Assembly: GCF_001620365.2 (NCBI RefSeq)
Contig: NZ_LQMT02000005.1
Span: 68,151-120,436, forward strand
From: Amycolatopsis keratiniphila subsp. keratiniphila
Lineage (GTDB): Bacteria; Actinomycetota; Actinomycetes; Mycobacteriales; Pseudonocardiaceae
Length of the DNA stretch: 52,286 nucleotides
Direction of reading: 5' to 3'
Below are positions 1 to 9,157 of this stretch, one piece after another; positions within the stretch are counted from its first letter, which is position 1, and the number at the start of each line of letters is the position of its first letter. The translations under genes and the position numbers were made by a program. The notes below the pieces were generated by a model that was not told the DNA's origin, made no database searches, and saw only the letters and a list, made by a program, of their open reading frames with translations.

Positions 1-60
1 TGTCGTCCCTCCAGTCACGCGTGTCGTCCATTGGATCACGCGTGTCGTCCGATCGGTCAT
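1..60. repeat. 21-bp tandem repeat entering from the left edge
   Basis: Three units of about 21 bp each begin TGTCGTCC, at 1, 22 and 43. The first two end TCACGCG and the third is cut short after about 18 bp. The array may continue left of the window. Bases 1-370 contain no gene that I can support, only this array and the palindromic repeat at 83-135. Confidence 0.75.
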
Positions 61-82
61 CTGAAGCCCGGTTCAGCCAGAC

Positions 83-135
83 GTTGCGAAAGCCACTATC
101 CCAACCTTCAATGTTGCGAAAGTGGCTTTCGCAAC
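83..135. repeat. Paired palindromic intergenic repeat, left copy
   Basis: A degenerate palindrome starts GTTGCGAAAG-CCA at 83. A short CTTCAAT linker follows, then a perfect palindrome at 113-135 with arms GTTGCGAAAG and CTTTCGCAAC around a 3-base TGG loop. The same two-palindrome layout recurs in the same orientation at 52242-52286. It is probably a dispersed intergenic element. Confidence 0.8.
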
Positions 136-370
136 ACGCCACCTTGCCTTACCCCTCAAGAAAACCCCACCAGTCGCCGCTCACGACGATCTTGGCCGGG
201 CGGCCGACCGATAGATCCCAGGATCCGGGACGGGACAAGGCTTTTCGCAACGCGGGAGACATCTCCAGGCAACGAATCGGGGCAAAAGTGGGCCACGCCA
301 CCCATTCGTAGGGTGATGTTCACTCGATCAGGTGGTGCATATCGGACAATTCACCAGTTTCCTGGTGATC

Positions 371-2557
371 ATGAAACAACCTCTCGCCGTGCTTCGTCAC
401 GACCTGCCCGCCTCGTTGGTGGTGTTCCTCGTCGCCGTCCCGCTTTCACTCGGGATCGCTCTCGCGTCAGGGGCGCCGATCGTCGCGGGGCTGATCGCTG
501 CCGTGGTGGGAGGTGTCGTCGCCGGAGCGCTCGGCGGCTCCGCGCTTCAGGTCAGCGGCCCGGCCGCCGGCCTGACGGTGATCATGGCCGAGACCATCGC
601 GACCTTCGGCTGGGCGACCACCTGCGCGATCACCGTCGCCGCGGGCGCGTTGCAGATCCTCCTGGGGCTGAGCCGGATCGCCCGCGCGGCGCTCGCCATC
701 TCGCCGGCCATCGTCCACGGCATGCTGGCCGGGATCGGCGTCACGATCGTGCTCGGCCAGCTCCATGTCGTGCTGGGCGGAGCGGCGCAGAGCTCGGCGC
801 TCGAGAACATCGCGCAACTGCCCGCGCAGATCGTCGGCCACCACGACACCGCCGCGCTGATCGGCGTGCTCACGATCGGCATCCTGCTCGTGTGGCCGCG
901 GCTGCCCAAGGCCGTCCGCAAGGTGCCCGGCCCGCTCGCCGCGATCGCGCTGGTGACCGTGCTGTCCGTCGCCACCTCGATGACCCTGCCCCGGGTCGAC
1001 CTGCCGGGCGACCTGCTCAACATCCGCTTCGCGCCCGAATTCCCGGACACCGGCTGGGGCGCGTTCGCCGTCGCGGTCGTCACCATCGCCCTCATCGCGA
1101 GCGTGGAAAGCCTGCTTTCGGCCGTCGCCGTCGACAAGATGCACACCGGGCCGCGGTCGAACCTCGACCGCGAACTGATCGGCCAGGGCGCCGCGAACAT
1201 GACCTCCGGCGCGCTGGGCGGTCTCCCCGTCACCGGCGTGATCGTCCGCAGCTCGACCAACGTCGCAGCCGGTGCGCGCACCCGGGCGTCCGCGATCCTG
1301 CACGGCGTCTGGATCCTGGTGTTCGTCGCCGCGTTCGCCGGGCTCATCCAGAACATCCCGCTCGCCGCGCTGGCAGGCCTGCTCGTCCACGTCGGCGCGA
1401 AACTGGTGAACCCCGGCCACATGAAGCAGGTCCTCAAGCACGGTGACCTGGGGCTGTATCTGGTGACGCTCGCCGGTGTCGTCGTCTTCGACCTGCTCAC
1501 CGGCGTCCTGCTCGGTATCGCGCTGTCGGTGCTGCTGATGCTGCGGCGCACGGTGTGGTCCGGGATCCATGCCGAGCGCGACGGTGACGAATGGCGCGTC
1601 GTCGTCGAAGGCGTCCTGACGTTCCTTTCGGTGCCGAGGCTCAGCCGTGTGCTCGCGACCGTCCCCGCAGGCGCGAAGGTGACCTTGGAACTGGTCGTCG
1701 ACTACCTCGATCACGCCGCCTTCGAGAGCCTGTCGAACTGGCAGCAGGGCCACGAACGCGCCGGTGGCACGGTGATCGTCGACGAGGTCGGGCATCCGTG
1801 GTTCGCCAAGGGCAAGTCCGGCGATCCCACGCTGACCCGGACGGCCGCGGCGCGTTCGGTGCCGCGCTTCCTCGCGCCGTGGTCCGACTGGCAGGCCAAG
1901 GACGTCGAACTGCCCGGACAGCGCGGCGGGCCCACCCTGCGCGGGGCGACCGAGTTCCAGCGGCGCACCGCCGCGCTCATGCAGCCCGCGCTCAGCAAGC
2001 TGGCCGCCGGGCAGTCACCGCACACCCTGTTCATCACCTGCGGTGACGCGCGGATCGTGCCGAACATGATCACCACGAGCGGCCCCGGCGACCTGTTCAC
2101 CGTGCGCAACATCGGGAACCTCGTGCCCGCACGACGGGCCGATCCGTCGATGGGCGCCACCGTCGAGTTCGCCGTCGGCGTGCTGAAGGTGCGCGAGATC
2201 GTGGTCTGCGGTCATTCCGGCTGCGGGGCGATGCAGGCGCTGGCCACCGGAGCCCCGGACGGCGCGCCGATGCTGGCCTCCTGGCTGCGGCACGCCGAGC
2301 CGAGCGCGCATCGCGAGGCCACGGTGACCCTCGACGGCGAACGCCCGGGCAGCGAGGTCGACCGCCTGGCGCTCAAGAACGTGCTCCAGCAGCTGGAGCA
2401 CCTTCGCCACTATCCGCTGATCGCCGAGGCGGAGGCGCGCGGCGAGCTGCACCTGACCGGGATGTACTTCGACGTCGGGGCGGCGCAGGTCTACCTGTCG
2501 GACGAGGGGAGCCCGTCGTTCACCCCGGTCGGGGTGGTCACCGCATCCGGGGGCTAA
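371..2557 (+). CDS. SulP-family anion transporter fused to a beta-carbonic anhydrase
   Basis: A 728-residue membrane protein. The N-terminal part (about 1-400) is a multi-span SulP permease with the usual Gly/Ala-rich helices. A STAS-like segment follows (about 410-490). The C-terminal part (about 530-728) is a beta-class carbonic anhydrase with the zinc and catalytic residues Cys557-x-Asp559-x-Arg561 and His615-x2-Cys618 (motifs CGDAR and GHSGCG). In known SulP-CA fusions the enzyme interconverts CO2 and bicarbonate at the transporter, so bicarbonate uptake or pH control is the likely role. The start is uncertain. ATG 371 is used here, but an in-frame GTG at 332 would add 13 residues and neither has a good ribosome site. 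It stands alone upstream of the biotin genes. Confidence 0.9.
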   Translation: MKQPLAVLRHDLPASLVVFLVAVPLSLGIALASGAPIVAGLIAAVVGGVVAGALGGSALQVSGPAAGLTVIMAETIATFGWATTCAITVAAGALQILLGLSRIARAALAISPAIVHGMLAGIGVTIVLGQLHVVLGGAAQSSALENIAQLPAQIVGHHDTAALIGVLTIGILLVWPRLPKAVRKVPGPLAAIALVTVLSVATSMTLPRVDLPGDLLNIRFAPEFPDTGWGAFAVAVVTIALIASVESLLSAVAVDKMHTGPRSNLDRELIGQGAANMTSGALGGLPVTGVIVRSSTNVAAGARTRASAILHGVWILVFVAAFAGLIQNIPLAALAGLLVHVGAKLVNPGHMKQVLKHGDLGLYLVTLAGVVVFDLLTGVLLGIALSVLLMLRRTVWSGIHAERDGDEWRVVVEGVLTFLSVPRLSRVLATVPAGAKVTLELVVDYLDHAAFESLSNWQQGHERAGGTVIVDEVGHPWFAKGKSGDPTLTRTAAARSVPRFLAPWSDWQAKDVELPGQRGGPTLRGATEFQRRTAALMQPALSKLAAGQSPHTLFITCGDARIVPNMITTSGPGDLFTVRNIGNLVPARRADPSMGATVEFAVGVLKVREIVVCGHSGCGAMQALATGAPDGAPMLASWLRHAEPSAHREATVTLDGERPGSEVDRLALKNVLQQLEHLRHYPLIAEAEARGELHLTGMYFDVGAAQVYLSDEGSPSFTPVGVVTASGG

Positions 2558-2592
2558 CGGAAGCCGTTCAGCGGGACTAGATTCCGACCCAC

Positions 2593-2598
2593 TAGATT
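2593..2598 (+). promoter_or_regulatory. -10 hexamer for bioD, probably leaderless
   Basis: TAGATT lies 8 bases before the GTG start of bioD and there is no Shine-Dalgarno sequence. The octamer ACTAGATT occurs twice, at 2576 and 2591, which could be a duplicated promoter element or a regulator site. Confidence 0.5.
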
Positions 2599-2606
2599 TA
2601 GCGCAC

Positions 2607-3329
2607 GTGAGCATGCTGGTCATGACCGGCACCGGTACGGGTGTCGGCAAGACGATCTCCACCGCCGCCATCGCCGCTCTGGCCGCCGGTCAGGGCCAGC
2701 GTGTCGCCGTGCTGAAACCGGCGCAGACCGGAGTGGGCCCGGACGAGCCGGGCGACCTCGCCGACGTCCTCCGCCTCGCCGGCCCGGTGACCACCCGTGA
2801 GCTGCGGAGGTACCCGGATCCGCTGTCGCCGGAGGCGGCGGCCAGGCTCTCGGGACTGCCGACGCTGGCCCCGAGCGAGATCGCCGCCGCGGCGAGCGAC
2901 CTCGACGGCGAACACGACCTGACCCTCATCGAGGGCGCGGGCGGGCTGCTGGTCCGCTTCGACGCCGACGGGGCCACGCTGGCCGACGTCGCGTGGTCGC
3001 TGGGTGCGCTGGTCATCATCGTCGCCGAGGCCGGGCTGGGCACGCTCAACGCGACCGCCCTGACCGCCGAGGTCGCCACCAAACGCGGGCTGACCGTGGC
3101 CGGGGTGATCATCGGATCGTGGCCGGACGAGCCGGATCTGGCGGCGGTGTCGAATCTGCGGGACCTGCCGGTCGCCGCCGGGGCCCCGCTGCTGGGCGTG
3201 CTTCCCGCCGGGCTGGGCACGGCCGGGCCCGAGGAGTTCGCCGACCGGGCCAAGGCGGGTCTTTCGCCGTGGTTCGGCGGGGAGTTCGATCCGGAATGCT
3301 TCGTCGGCCGGGCCTCGGCACAGAAGTGA
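2607..3329 (+). CDS. bioD: Dethiobiotin synthetase
   Basis: ATP-dependent carboxylation of 7,8-diaminopelargonate to dethiobiotin, the penultimate step of biotin synthesis in the cytosol. The 240-residue protein begins with the P-loop GTGTGVGKT at residues 8-16. It also has the EGAGGLLVR segment near 112-120, typical of the family, and its length is normal. The GTG start at 2607 sits 8 bases after a -10-like hexamer. bioB follows 84 bases downstream on the same strand. bioA and bioF are not in the window. Confidence 0.93.
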   Translation: MSMLVMTGTGTGVGKTISTAAIAALAAGQGQRVAVLKPAQTGVGPDEPGDLADVLRLAGPVTTRELRRYPDPLSPEAAARLSGLPTLAPSEIAAAASDLDGEHDLTLIEGAGGLLVRFDADGATLADVAWSLGALVIIVAEAGLGTLNATALTAEVATKRGLTVAGVIIGSWPDEPDLAAVSNLRDLPVAAGAPLLGVLPAGLGTAGPEEFADRAKAGLSPWFGGEFDPECFVGRASAQK

Positions 3330-3413
3330 CCTGCGTCGCTGTGGCCGAGCCGCCCGGTCGTGCACGATGATGTGCCTTCGCTTCACTGCCCCACCCCGAA
3401 CAGGAGCCGCCTC

Positions 3414-4430
3414 GTGACCACTGCCCCGGAGACCGTCGACATCCTCGCCGTGGCGCGTGACCAGGTCCTCGAGCGCGGCGTCGGGCTCGGCGAAGAGCAG
3501 ATCCTCGAAGTCCTGCGGCTCGACGACGACCGCCTGACCGACCTGCTGGCGCTGGCCCACGAGGTCCGGATGCGCTGGTGCGGCCCCGAGGTCGAGGTCG
3601 AGGGCATCATCAGCCTCAAGACCGGCGGCTGCCCGGAGGACTGCCACTTCTGCTCGCAGTCCGGCCGGTTCCCGACGCCGGTGCGGTCGGCGTGGCTGGA
3701 CATCCCCGGCCTGGTCAAGGCCGCCCGCCAGACCGCCGAGACCGGCGCGACCGAGTTCTGCATCGTCGCCGCCGTCCGCGGCCCCGACAAGCGGCTGCTC
3801 TCGCAGGTCCGCGAGGGGATCAAGGCCATCCGCGAGGACGGCAACGACATCCAGATCGCGTGCTCGCTCGGCATGCTCACCCAGGAGCAGGTCGACGAGC
3901 TCGTCGAGATGGGCGTGCACCGCTACAACCACAACCTGGAGACCGCGCGCTCGCATTTCGCGAACGTCGTCACCACGCACACGTGGGAAGAGCGCTGGGA
4001 GACTCTCCGCATGATCCGCGAGGCGGGCATGGAGGTCTGCTGCGGCGGCATCATCGGCATGGGGGAGAGCATCGAGCAGCGCGCCGAGTTCGCCGCGCAG
4101 CTGGCCGAGCTGAACCCCGACGAGTGCACGATGAACTTCCTCATCCCACAGCCGGGTACGCCGTACGAGGACTACGAGGTCGTCGAGGGCAAGGACGCGC
4201 TGCGCACCGTGGCCGCGTTCCGGCTCGCGATGCCCCGTCCGCTGCTCCGCTTCTCCGGCGGCCGTGAGCTGACCTTCGGCGACCTGGGCACCAAGCAGGG
4301 CATGCTCGGCGGTATCAACGCGATCATCGTCGGCAACTACCTGACCAACCTCGGCCGGCCGGCCACCGCGGACCTGGCGATGCTCGAAGAGCTGAAGATG
4401 CCGGTGAAGGCGATCAGTGACGTCCTCTGA
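3414..4430 (+). CDS. bioB: Biotin synthase (radical SAM)
   Basis: Inserts sulfur into dethiobiotin to form biotin, using S-adenosylmethionine and iron-sulfur clusters. The 338-residue protein carries the radical SAM cysteines C73-x3-C77-x2-C80 in the motif [10 protein letters not shown]. Later family blocks are also present, including YNHNLETA and the Arg-containing C-terminal barrel strand (RFSGGRE). The GTG start at 3414 follows an AGGAG ribosome site. Its last 14 bases overlap the start of bsaP, so the two are probably translationally coupled. Confidence 0.95.
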   Translation: MTTAPETVDILAVARDQVLERGVGLGEEQILEVLRLDDDRLTDLLALAHEVRMRWCGPEVEVEGIISLKTGGCPEDCHFCSQSGRFPTPVRSAWLDIPGLVKAARQTAETGATEFCIVAAVRGPDKRLLSQVREGIKAIREDGNDIQIACSLGMLTQEQVDELVEMGVHRYNHNLETARSHFANVVTTHTWEERWETLRMIREAGMEVCCGGIIGMGESIEQRAEFAAQLAELNPDECTMNFLIPQPGTPYEDYEVVEGKDALRTVAAFRLAMPRPLLRFSGGRELTFGDLGTKQGMLGGINAIIVGNYLTNLGRPATADLAMLEELKMPVKAISDVL

Positions 4431-4620
4431 CCCAGCGGCGTACTGCGTCCACTGTGGACAGATGTCCGACGGTGGCGCGGAACATCCGGCCTGCCACAAC
4501 CCCAGAACGGCACTCGAGCCGCCGCGGTACTGCACGTACTGCGCGCGGCGGATGGTCGTCCAGATCACCCCGGTCGGGTGGACGGCCCGGTGCAGCCGTC
4601 ACGGTGAACTCAGCGGCTGA
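4417..4620 (+). CDS. bsaP: Biotin synthase auxiliary protein, BsaP family
   Basis: A 67-residue cysteine-rich protein matching the small actinobacterial partner of biotin synthase first described in Mycobacterium. That protein is thought to supply or protect the sulfur-donating cluster of BioB. Paired cysteines C10-x2-C13 and C39-x2-C42, with C26 and C59, suit metal or Fe-S cluster binding. The GTG start lies inside the end of bioB (14-base overlap), which supports a joint function. The assignment rests on size, cysteine pattern and position. Confidence 0.85.
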   Translation: MTSSDPAAYCVHCGQMSDGGAEHPACHNPRTALEPPRYCTYCARRMVVQITPVGWTARCSRHGELSG

Positions 4621-4709
4621 CACTTTCCCGCGATTCGGTGCCGGGTTGCGTGCGCTGGGGGCGTCATTGGTTACGCTCTGCACAAGCAGCACGAGGGAGG
4701 AGTCCGGGG

Positions 4710-5315
4710 TTGGGCGAGACGACCGGTAAACCGGCGCACCTGTCTTCCAGCGTGCCCGACCCCTGGTCGGTGCCCGTGCTGCCGAGGCCGCGCCGCCCGT
4801 ACCCCAAGGTCGTCGTCAAGGCCGATCTGCTGCCCGCGGTCAGCGTCCTGTCCACGGCGGGCCTGCTCGGTTTCCCGCTGGCCTGGCTGTGGGCGCGGCT
4901 CGCGCCGCCCCAGCGGATGCGGGTGATCAACGACCAGGGCGGTCTCGCCCCGCTGGAGCTGGAGAGCTGGCACCGCTTCGACGACCTCGCCGTCTACGGT
5001 TTCCTCGCGCTCGGCGCCGGGCTGCTGATCGGCATCGTGACCTGGCTGCTGCGGGAACGCCGCGGCCCGGTCGTGCTGATCGCCGCGACCGGCGGTGCGA
5101 CCCTCGCGGGCTGGCTGGGGACGACGATGGGCGTCGCGTTCGCCAACGGCCGCTACGAGATCGGCGCCGCGCCCGCCGTCGGTGACGTCATCGCGAAGGC
5201 GCCGCAGATCGAATCGACGTGGATCATGCTCGCCGCGCCGTTGATGACGACGCTGGCGTACACGCTGCTGACCGCGTGGAACGGACGGGAAGACCTGGGC
5301 CGCCGTCTCGGCTGA
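4710..5315 (+). CDS. DUF2567 family membrane protein
   Basis: A 201-residue protein with about four transmembrane segments (near 45-65, 95-115, 125-150 and 170-190) and no catalytic motif. It resembles actinobacterial DUF2567 proteins, often found beside biotin genes, whose function is unknown. TTG 4710 is the likely start because a strong GGGAGGAG ribosome site lies 7-8 bases upstream. Earlier in-frame starts lack such a site. It follows bsaP by 89 bases and may share the transcript. Confidence 0.75.
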   Translation: MGETTGKPAHLSSSVPDPWSVPVLPRPRRPYPKVVVKADLLPAVSVLSTAGLLGFPLAWLWARLAPPQRMRVINDQGGLAPLELESWHRFDDLAVYGFLALGAGLLIGIVTWLLRERRGPVVLIAATGGATLAGWLGTTMGVAFANGRYEIGAAPAVGDVIAKAPQIESTWIMLAAPLMTTLAYTLLTAWNGREDLGRRLG

Positions 5316-5363
5316 CGAATTTCCTCTAGGGTGGGCCGGGACACATCTCTAGGGGGCTTTCTC

Positions 5364-6422
5364 TTGACCGACGACATCGAGGTTTCCCGGCACAACGCCG
5401 TCCGCTTCCCGGGTATCAGCCCGCGCGCGTACGAACATCCCGTCGATCGCGGTGCACTGGCCACCCTGCGCGCCGTTCCGGGGTTCGCGCAGGTCGTGAA
5501 GGCGGTTTCGGGTTTCTACGCCGAACGCGGTGAGCGGCTCATGGCGCTCGCGTCCGCGATCCGGGTCGGCCCGACGCAGTATCCGGAACTGGACAGGCTG
5601 CGCCACGAATGCGCCGAAACACTCGACCTCGACCGCGTGCCGAACCTGTTCGTCGCCCGCAGCCCCGAGGTCAACGCGCAGACGATCGGGATGGACGAGC
5701 CGTTCATCGTGCTCAACACCGCGGCTGTCGAGGCGATGGACCTCGCGTCCCTGCGGTTCGTGATCGGGCACGAAATGGGGCACGTGCTGTCCGGGCACGC
5801 GGTGTACCGCACGATCATGATCCGGCTGATCGGCCTGCAGATGTCGATGTCGTGGACGCCGGTGAGCGCGATCGGCATCCGCGTCGTCATCGCGGCGCTG
5901 CGCGAGTGGTACCGCAAGGCCGAACTGTCCTGCGACCGCGCCGGGCTGCTGTGCTCGCAGGACCCGACGGCGGCGCTGCGCTCGCAGATCCTGGTCGCGG
6001 GCGGGATCGACCCGTCGAAGATCGACATCCCGGCCTTCCTGCAGCAGGCTTCGGAGTACGAGTCGGTCGACGACATCCGCGACAGCTACCTGAAGCTGCG
6101 TTACGTCGAGACGATGTCGCATCCGCTGGCCGTCGTGCGCGCCGCGCAACTGCAGAAGTGGGCGGCGTCCGAGGAGTACCGGGGGATCCTGGCCGGCGAG
6201 TACCCGCGCCGTGACGAGGACGCGCCTTCGTCCACCTGGACCGACGACCTGAAGTCGGCCGCGAAGTCGTACAAGGACTCCTGGAACAGCTCGACCGACC
6301 CGCTGACGAAGGTGTTCAGCGACGTCGGCGAGGCGGTGTCCGGGGCGGCGGGCAAGGTGTGGAGCAAGTTCGGGACCGGCAACGGGGCGGACGACGGGGG
6401 TTCTTCGGAGGCCGGCAAGTAG
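5364..6422 (+). CDS. M48 family metallopeptidase
   Basis: A zinc peptidase of 352 residues. The HExxH motif is H136-E137-M-G-H140. The third ligand is probably E187 in the following AELSCD segment, with D191 after it. The region between them (about 150-180) is hydrophobic and could contact the membrane. The C-terminal 60 residues are charged and low in complexity. TTG 5364 is chosen because of the AGGGGG site just upstream. It is a single gene facing the LON-domain gene. The substrate is unknown. Confidence 0.8.
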   Translation: MTDDIEVSRHNAVRFPGISPRAYEHPVDRGALATLRAVPGFAQVVKAVSGFYAERGERLMALASAIRVGPTQYPELDRLRHECAETLDLDRVPNLFVARSPEVNAQTIGMDEPFIVLNTAAVEAMDLASLRFVIGHEMGHVLSGHAVYRTIMIRLIGLQMSMSWTPVSAIGIRVVIAALREWYRKAELSCDRAGLLCSQDPTAALRSQILVAGGIDPSKIDIPAFLQQASEYESVDDIRDSYLKLRYVETMSHPLAVVRAAQLQKWAASEEYRGILAGEYPRRDEDAPSSTWTDDLKSAAKSYKDSWNSSTDPLTKVFSDVGEAVSGAAGKVWSKFGTGNGADDGGSSEAGK

Positions 6423-6449
6423 CGCGACGCGGGTCGGCACCTCACGCGT

Positions 6450-6493
6450 GCCATGAACGGGCCGTTCCTTGCAAGGAACGGTCCGTTCATGGC
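6450..6493. terminator. Long hairpin between convergent genes
   Basis: A 44-base near-perfect palindrome. The arms start GCCATGAACGG and end CCGTTCATGGC, with 22 paired positions including one G-U pair in the plus-strand transcript. It lies 27 bases after the M48 peptidase and before the end of the convergent LON-domain gene. It probably serves as a bidirectional terminator. Confidence 0.7.
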
Positions 6494-6514
6494 ATTCGGG
6501 GCAGGGGGTCGGGC

Positions 6515-6589
6515 TGAAGGGGCCTTCGCCGCGTCTCGTGTGGTGAAGGGAGCTTTCGTCGCGTCGCATGCGGGGAAAGCGCCCTTCGG
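6515..6589. repeat. Degenerate tandem intergenic repeat
   Basis: Two units of about 29-30 bp begin TGAAGGG at 6515 and 6544, and a partial third unit starts at 6574. Each holds an inverted GAAGG...CCTTC-like core followed by GCGTC. It looks like a decayed relative of the perfect hairpin at 41127-41183. Confidence 0.5.
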
Positions 6590-6638
6590 CCCCCGGCGAG
6601 GGAGCGGCGGCCGGGCAGGGAGCGAGGGGCCCGGCGCT

Positions 6639-7355
6639 TCAGTTCAGGTTCGAGGGGCGCGTGAACTCGCCGAGTTCCCCCGGCGGCATCGGCACCGCGC
6701 CCAGCGTGCTCAGGAACCCGGCCTCCCGCGTCAGCAGGCGGCACGCGATCCGCAGCCGCCGCAGCGGGTTCGTCTCCTCCAGCAGGCGCTGCCGGTCCTC
6801 CAGCGGGAGCAGGCAGTCGGCGGTGAGCCGGTACGCGAGCGCCGCGATGTCGCCGTCCTCGGGCGGGGTGGTCCAGTCCTCGTCGTTCCAGGCGGACTCG
6901 CAGTAGCGTCGGTGGGCGGCCTTCGCGACGTCGGCGAGCCTGGTCACGGTGTCGCCGTGCACCGTGGCGATGCGGTCGTCGGGTACCCATTCGACCGAGC
7001 CGATCAGGTACGGCGCGGAGACGCGGTCGATCTCCAGCAGCCGGAACCGGCGCCGCGCGGTGGTGACGACGTCGAATCTGCCGTCCGGCAGCCGTTTCGC
7101 CTCGCGCAGCACCGTGCTGCAGCCGAACTCGTGGACGTGTTCGGGCCCGCTGACCTCCCTGATCATCGCCGAACGCAGCGCGACGACGCCGAACTCGCGG
7201 TCCGGGACCACTTCGGCGACCAGGTCGGCCATCAGCTGCCGGTACCGCGGTTCGAAGATGTGCAACGGAAGGTGTGTTCCGGGCAGAAGCACGGTCTGTA
7301 GCGGGAACAGCGGCAAGATCGCCTTCCCGGTGGACTCCTCGCTCGGCTCGGTCAC
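6639..7355 (-). CDS. LON N-terminal (substrate-binding) domain protein
   Basis: A 238-residue stand-alone LON substrate-binding domain with no ATPase or protease domain. The N-terminal PLFPLQTVLLPG and HIFEPRYRQLM blocks are the family signature. Such proteins are common in actinobacteria and their role is not settled; peptide or protein binding is likely. GTG 7355 is chosen because a TACCTT hexamer lies exactly six bases before it, which suits a leaderless message. The open frame upstream of it is out-of-frame noise over the nrtR gene. Confidence 0.82.
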   Translation of the reverse strand: MTEPSEESTGKAILPLFPLQTVLLPGTHLPLHIFEPRYRQLMADLVAEVVPDREFGVVALRSAMIREVSGPEHVHEFGCSTVLREAKRLPDGRFDVVTTARRRFRLLEIDRVSAPYLIGSVEWVPDDRIATVHGDTVTRLADVAKAAHRRYCESAWNDEDWTTPPEDGDIAALAYRLTADCLLPLEDRQRLLEETNPLRRLRIACRLLTREAGFLSTLGAVPMPPGELGEFTRPSNLN

Positions 7356-7361
7356 CCGTTC

Positions 7362-7367
7362 AAGGTA
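7362..7367 (-). promoter_or_regulatory. -10 hexamer of the LON-domain gene (leaderless)
   Basis: On the minus strand TACCTT is followed by six bases and then the GTG start. There is no ribosome site. Confidence 0.55.
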
Positions 7368-7395
7368 CGGGGGCCGGGAGGACTTCGCAGGACGG

Positions 7396-8094
7396 TCACT
7401 TCCCGCTGGGCGGACGGAACACCGCGAACGGGTCGGTGATCTGCATCCCCTTGCCCGCGAAGGAGAACAGCGCCGCCGGGCGGCCGCCGCTGCGTCCGGG
7501 CGGGGCGGTGTGGCCGGTGGGCAGGAGCAGCCCGCGCCGGGACAGCACCCGCTGCAGGTTCGTCGCGGACACGCGGTAACCCAGCGCAGCCGAGTACAGC
7601 CTCCGCAACGCCGAAACGGTGAACTCTTCCGGGGCGAGCGCGAAGCCGAGGTTCGTGTAGCAGAGCTTCGAGCGGAGGCGGTCCCGCGCGCGCAAAACGA
7701 TGGACTCGTGGTCGAACGCCGTCCGGGGGAGCTCGGAAACGTCGTGCCACTCGGTGTCTTCGGGGATCTCGGGGTCCACATCGGACGGAACGAGGCCGAG
7801 GAACGCCGTCGCGACGACGCGGGGGCCCGGCACCCTGTCCGGCGCGCTGAAGACGGCCAGTTGCTCCACATGCTTCAGCTGGCGTACGTCGACCTTCTCC
7901 GCGAGCTGCCGCCGGACGGACGCCTCGACGTCTTCATCCGGGCGAAGCCTGCCGCCGGGAAGGGACCAGCGGCCCAGGTGCGGATCGAGCGCGCGCCGCC
8001 ACAGGAGGACCCGGAGTGTGTCCGAGCGCACTTGAAGGACCGCCCCCAAGACCTCGTGGGCGAGGGGGGTCTGGGTGTTAAGATGACTTCGCAC
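7396..8094 (-). CDS. nrtR: NrtR-type transcriptional regulator (Nudix domain plus winged helix)
   Basis: A 232-residue regulator. Its N-terminal Nudix-like domain (about 15-150) senses NAD-related metabolites in known NrtR proteins. Its C-terminal winged helix (about 150-225) binds DNA. The Nudix box starts well (GGRLRPDED) but the catalytic RExxEE is replaced by RRQLAEK, so it is probably not a hydrolase, as usual for NrtR. It is divergent from nadA. The GTG start and a perfect TATAAT -10 lie within the palindrome at 8094-8120, so it should repress itself and nadABC together. The MutT-like alternative is unlikely given the degenerate box and the operator. Confidence 0.85.
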   Translation of the reverse strand: MRSHLNTQTPLAHEVLGAVLQVRSDTLRVLLWRRALDPHLGRWSLPGGRLRPDEDVEASVRRQLAEKVDVRQLKHVEQLAVFSAPDRVPGPRVVATAFLGLVPSDVDPEIPEDTEWHDVSELPRTAFDHESIVLRARDRLRSKLCYTNLGFALAPEEFTVSALRRLYSAALGYRVSATNLQRVLSRRGLLLPTGHTAPPGRSGGRPAALFSFAGKGMQITDPFAVFRPPSGK

Positions 8095-8120
8095 GGTTTT
8101 CGATTATAAGGCGAAAACCG
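8094..8120. promoter_or_regulatory. Palindromic NrtR operator with two divergent promoters
   Basis: Perfect 9-bp arms CGGTTTTCG (8094-8102) and CGAAAACCG (8112-8120) flank a 9-base AT-rich centre. On the minus strand the centre contains TATAAT, eight bases before the nrtR GTG. On the plus strand a GATGAC -35 (8083-8088) and a TATAAG -10 (8106-8111) with a 17-bp spacer would drive nadA. One bound dimer would cover both promoters. Confidence 0.75.
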
Positions 8121-8146
8121 GAGACAGGTCCAGGAGGGCCAGAACG

Positions 8147-9157
8147 ATGACGAGCACTCTGCAGAACGACTTGACCCCGTACGGTGGCGTGGTCGCCGAC
8201 GCGGCTTGGGCGGAGGAGGTGCGCAGCCTCGCGCGCAAACGCGACGCCGTCCTGCTCGCGCACAACTACCAGGTCCCCGAGATCCAGGACATCGCCGATT
8301 TCACCGGCGACTCCCTCGCGCTCAGCCGCATCGCGGCGAGCAGTGACGCGTCCACCATCGTCTTCTGCGGCGTGCACTTCATGGCCGAGACGGCGAAGAT
8401 CCTGGCGCCGGAGAAGACGGTCCTGATCCCGGACGCGCGGGCGGGCTGCTCGCTGGCGGACTCGATCACCGGCGCCGAACTGCGCGCCTGGAAGGCCGAG
8501 CACCCCGGCGCGGTCGTCGTGTCGTACGTGAACACCACGGCCGAGGTCAAGGCGGAGACCGACATCTGCTGCACCTCGTCGAACGCCGTCGACGTGGTCG
8601 CCTCCATCCCCGCTGACCAGGAGGTTCTCTTCCTGCCGGACCAGTTCCTCGGCGCGCACGTCAAACGCGTGACCGGCCGGGAGAACATGCACATCTGGGC
8701 GGGAGAGTGTCACGTGCACGCCGGGATCAACGGCGCCGAGCTGGCCGAGCGGGCTTCGGAGAACCCGGACGCCGACCTGTTCATCCACCCGGAATGCGGC
8801 TGCGCGACCTCGGCGCTGTACCTGGCGGGAGAGGGCGCCGTCGCCCCCGAGCGGGTCAAGATCCTCTCGACCGGCGACATGGTCCACGCCGCCCGCGACA
8901 CCAAGGCGAAGTCGGTGCTCGTGGCCACCGAGATCGGGATGATCCACCAGCTGCGCAAGGCCGCGCCGGAGATCGACTTCCGCGCGGTGAACGACCGGGC
9001 GTCCTGCCGGTACATGAAGATGATCACGCCGGCCGCCCTGCTGCGGTCGCTGCGCGAGGGTGCCGACGAGGTCCACGTCGACGCCGAAACCGCCGCCCGC
9101 GCCCGCGCTTCCGTGCAGCGCATGATCGAGATCGGGCAGCCTGGCGGCGGAGAATGA
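8147..9157 (+). CDS. nadA: Quinolinate synthase
   Basis: Condenses iminoaspartate with dihydroxyacetone phosphate to make quinolinate, using a 4Fe-4S cluster. The 336-residue protein has the family blocks [30 protein letters not shown] and HPECGC, with cluster cysteines spread through the chain. ATG 8147 follows a good AGGAGGG ribosome site. Its stop codon overlaps the start of nadB (ATGA), the first link of a coupled nadA-nadB-nadC operon. Regulation is expected through the upstream NrtR palindrome. Confidence 0.95.
   Translation: MTSTLQNDLTPYGGVVADAAWAEEVRSLARKRDAVLLAHNYQVPEIQDIADFTGDSLALSRIAASSDASTIVFCGVHFMAETAKILAPEKTVLIPDARAGCSLADSITGAELRAWKAEHPGAVVVSYVNTTAEVKAETDICCTSSNAVDVVASIPADQEVLFLPDQFLGAHVKRVTGRENMHIWAGECHVHAGINGAELAERASENPDADLFIHPECGCATSALYLAGEGAVAPERVKILSTGDMVHAARDTKAKSVLVATEIGMIHQLRKAAPEIDFRAVNDRASCRYMKMITPAALLRSLREGADEVHVDAETAARARASVQRMIEIGQPGGGE

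Noticed and set aside
31..1446. Long plus-strand open frame overlapping the SulP gene
   Set aside because: Its product is Arg/Pro-rich without domains, the typical shadow of a GC-rich gene. The SulP frame explains the region fully.
467..1795. 442-codon minus-strand frame inside the SulP gene
   Set aside because: The product is an Asp/Gly/Arg-rich shadow with no motif and no ribosome site.
2558..2606. Biotin-responsive operator upstream of bioD
   Set aside because: No palindrome of the known BioQ or BirA type is visible, only a direct repeat of ACTAGATT.
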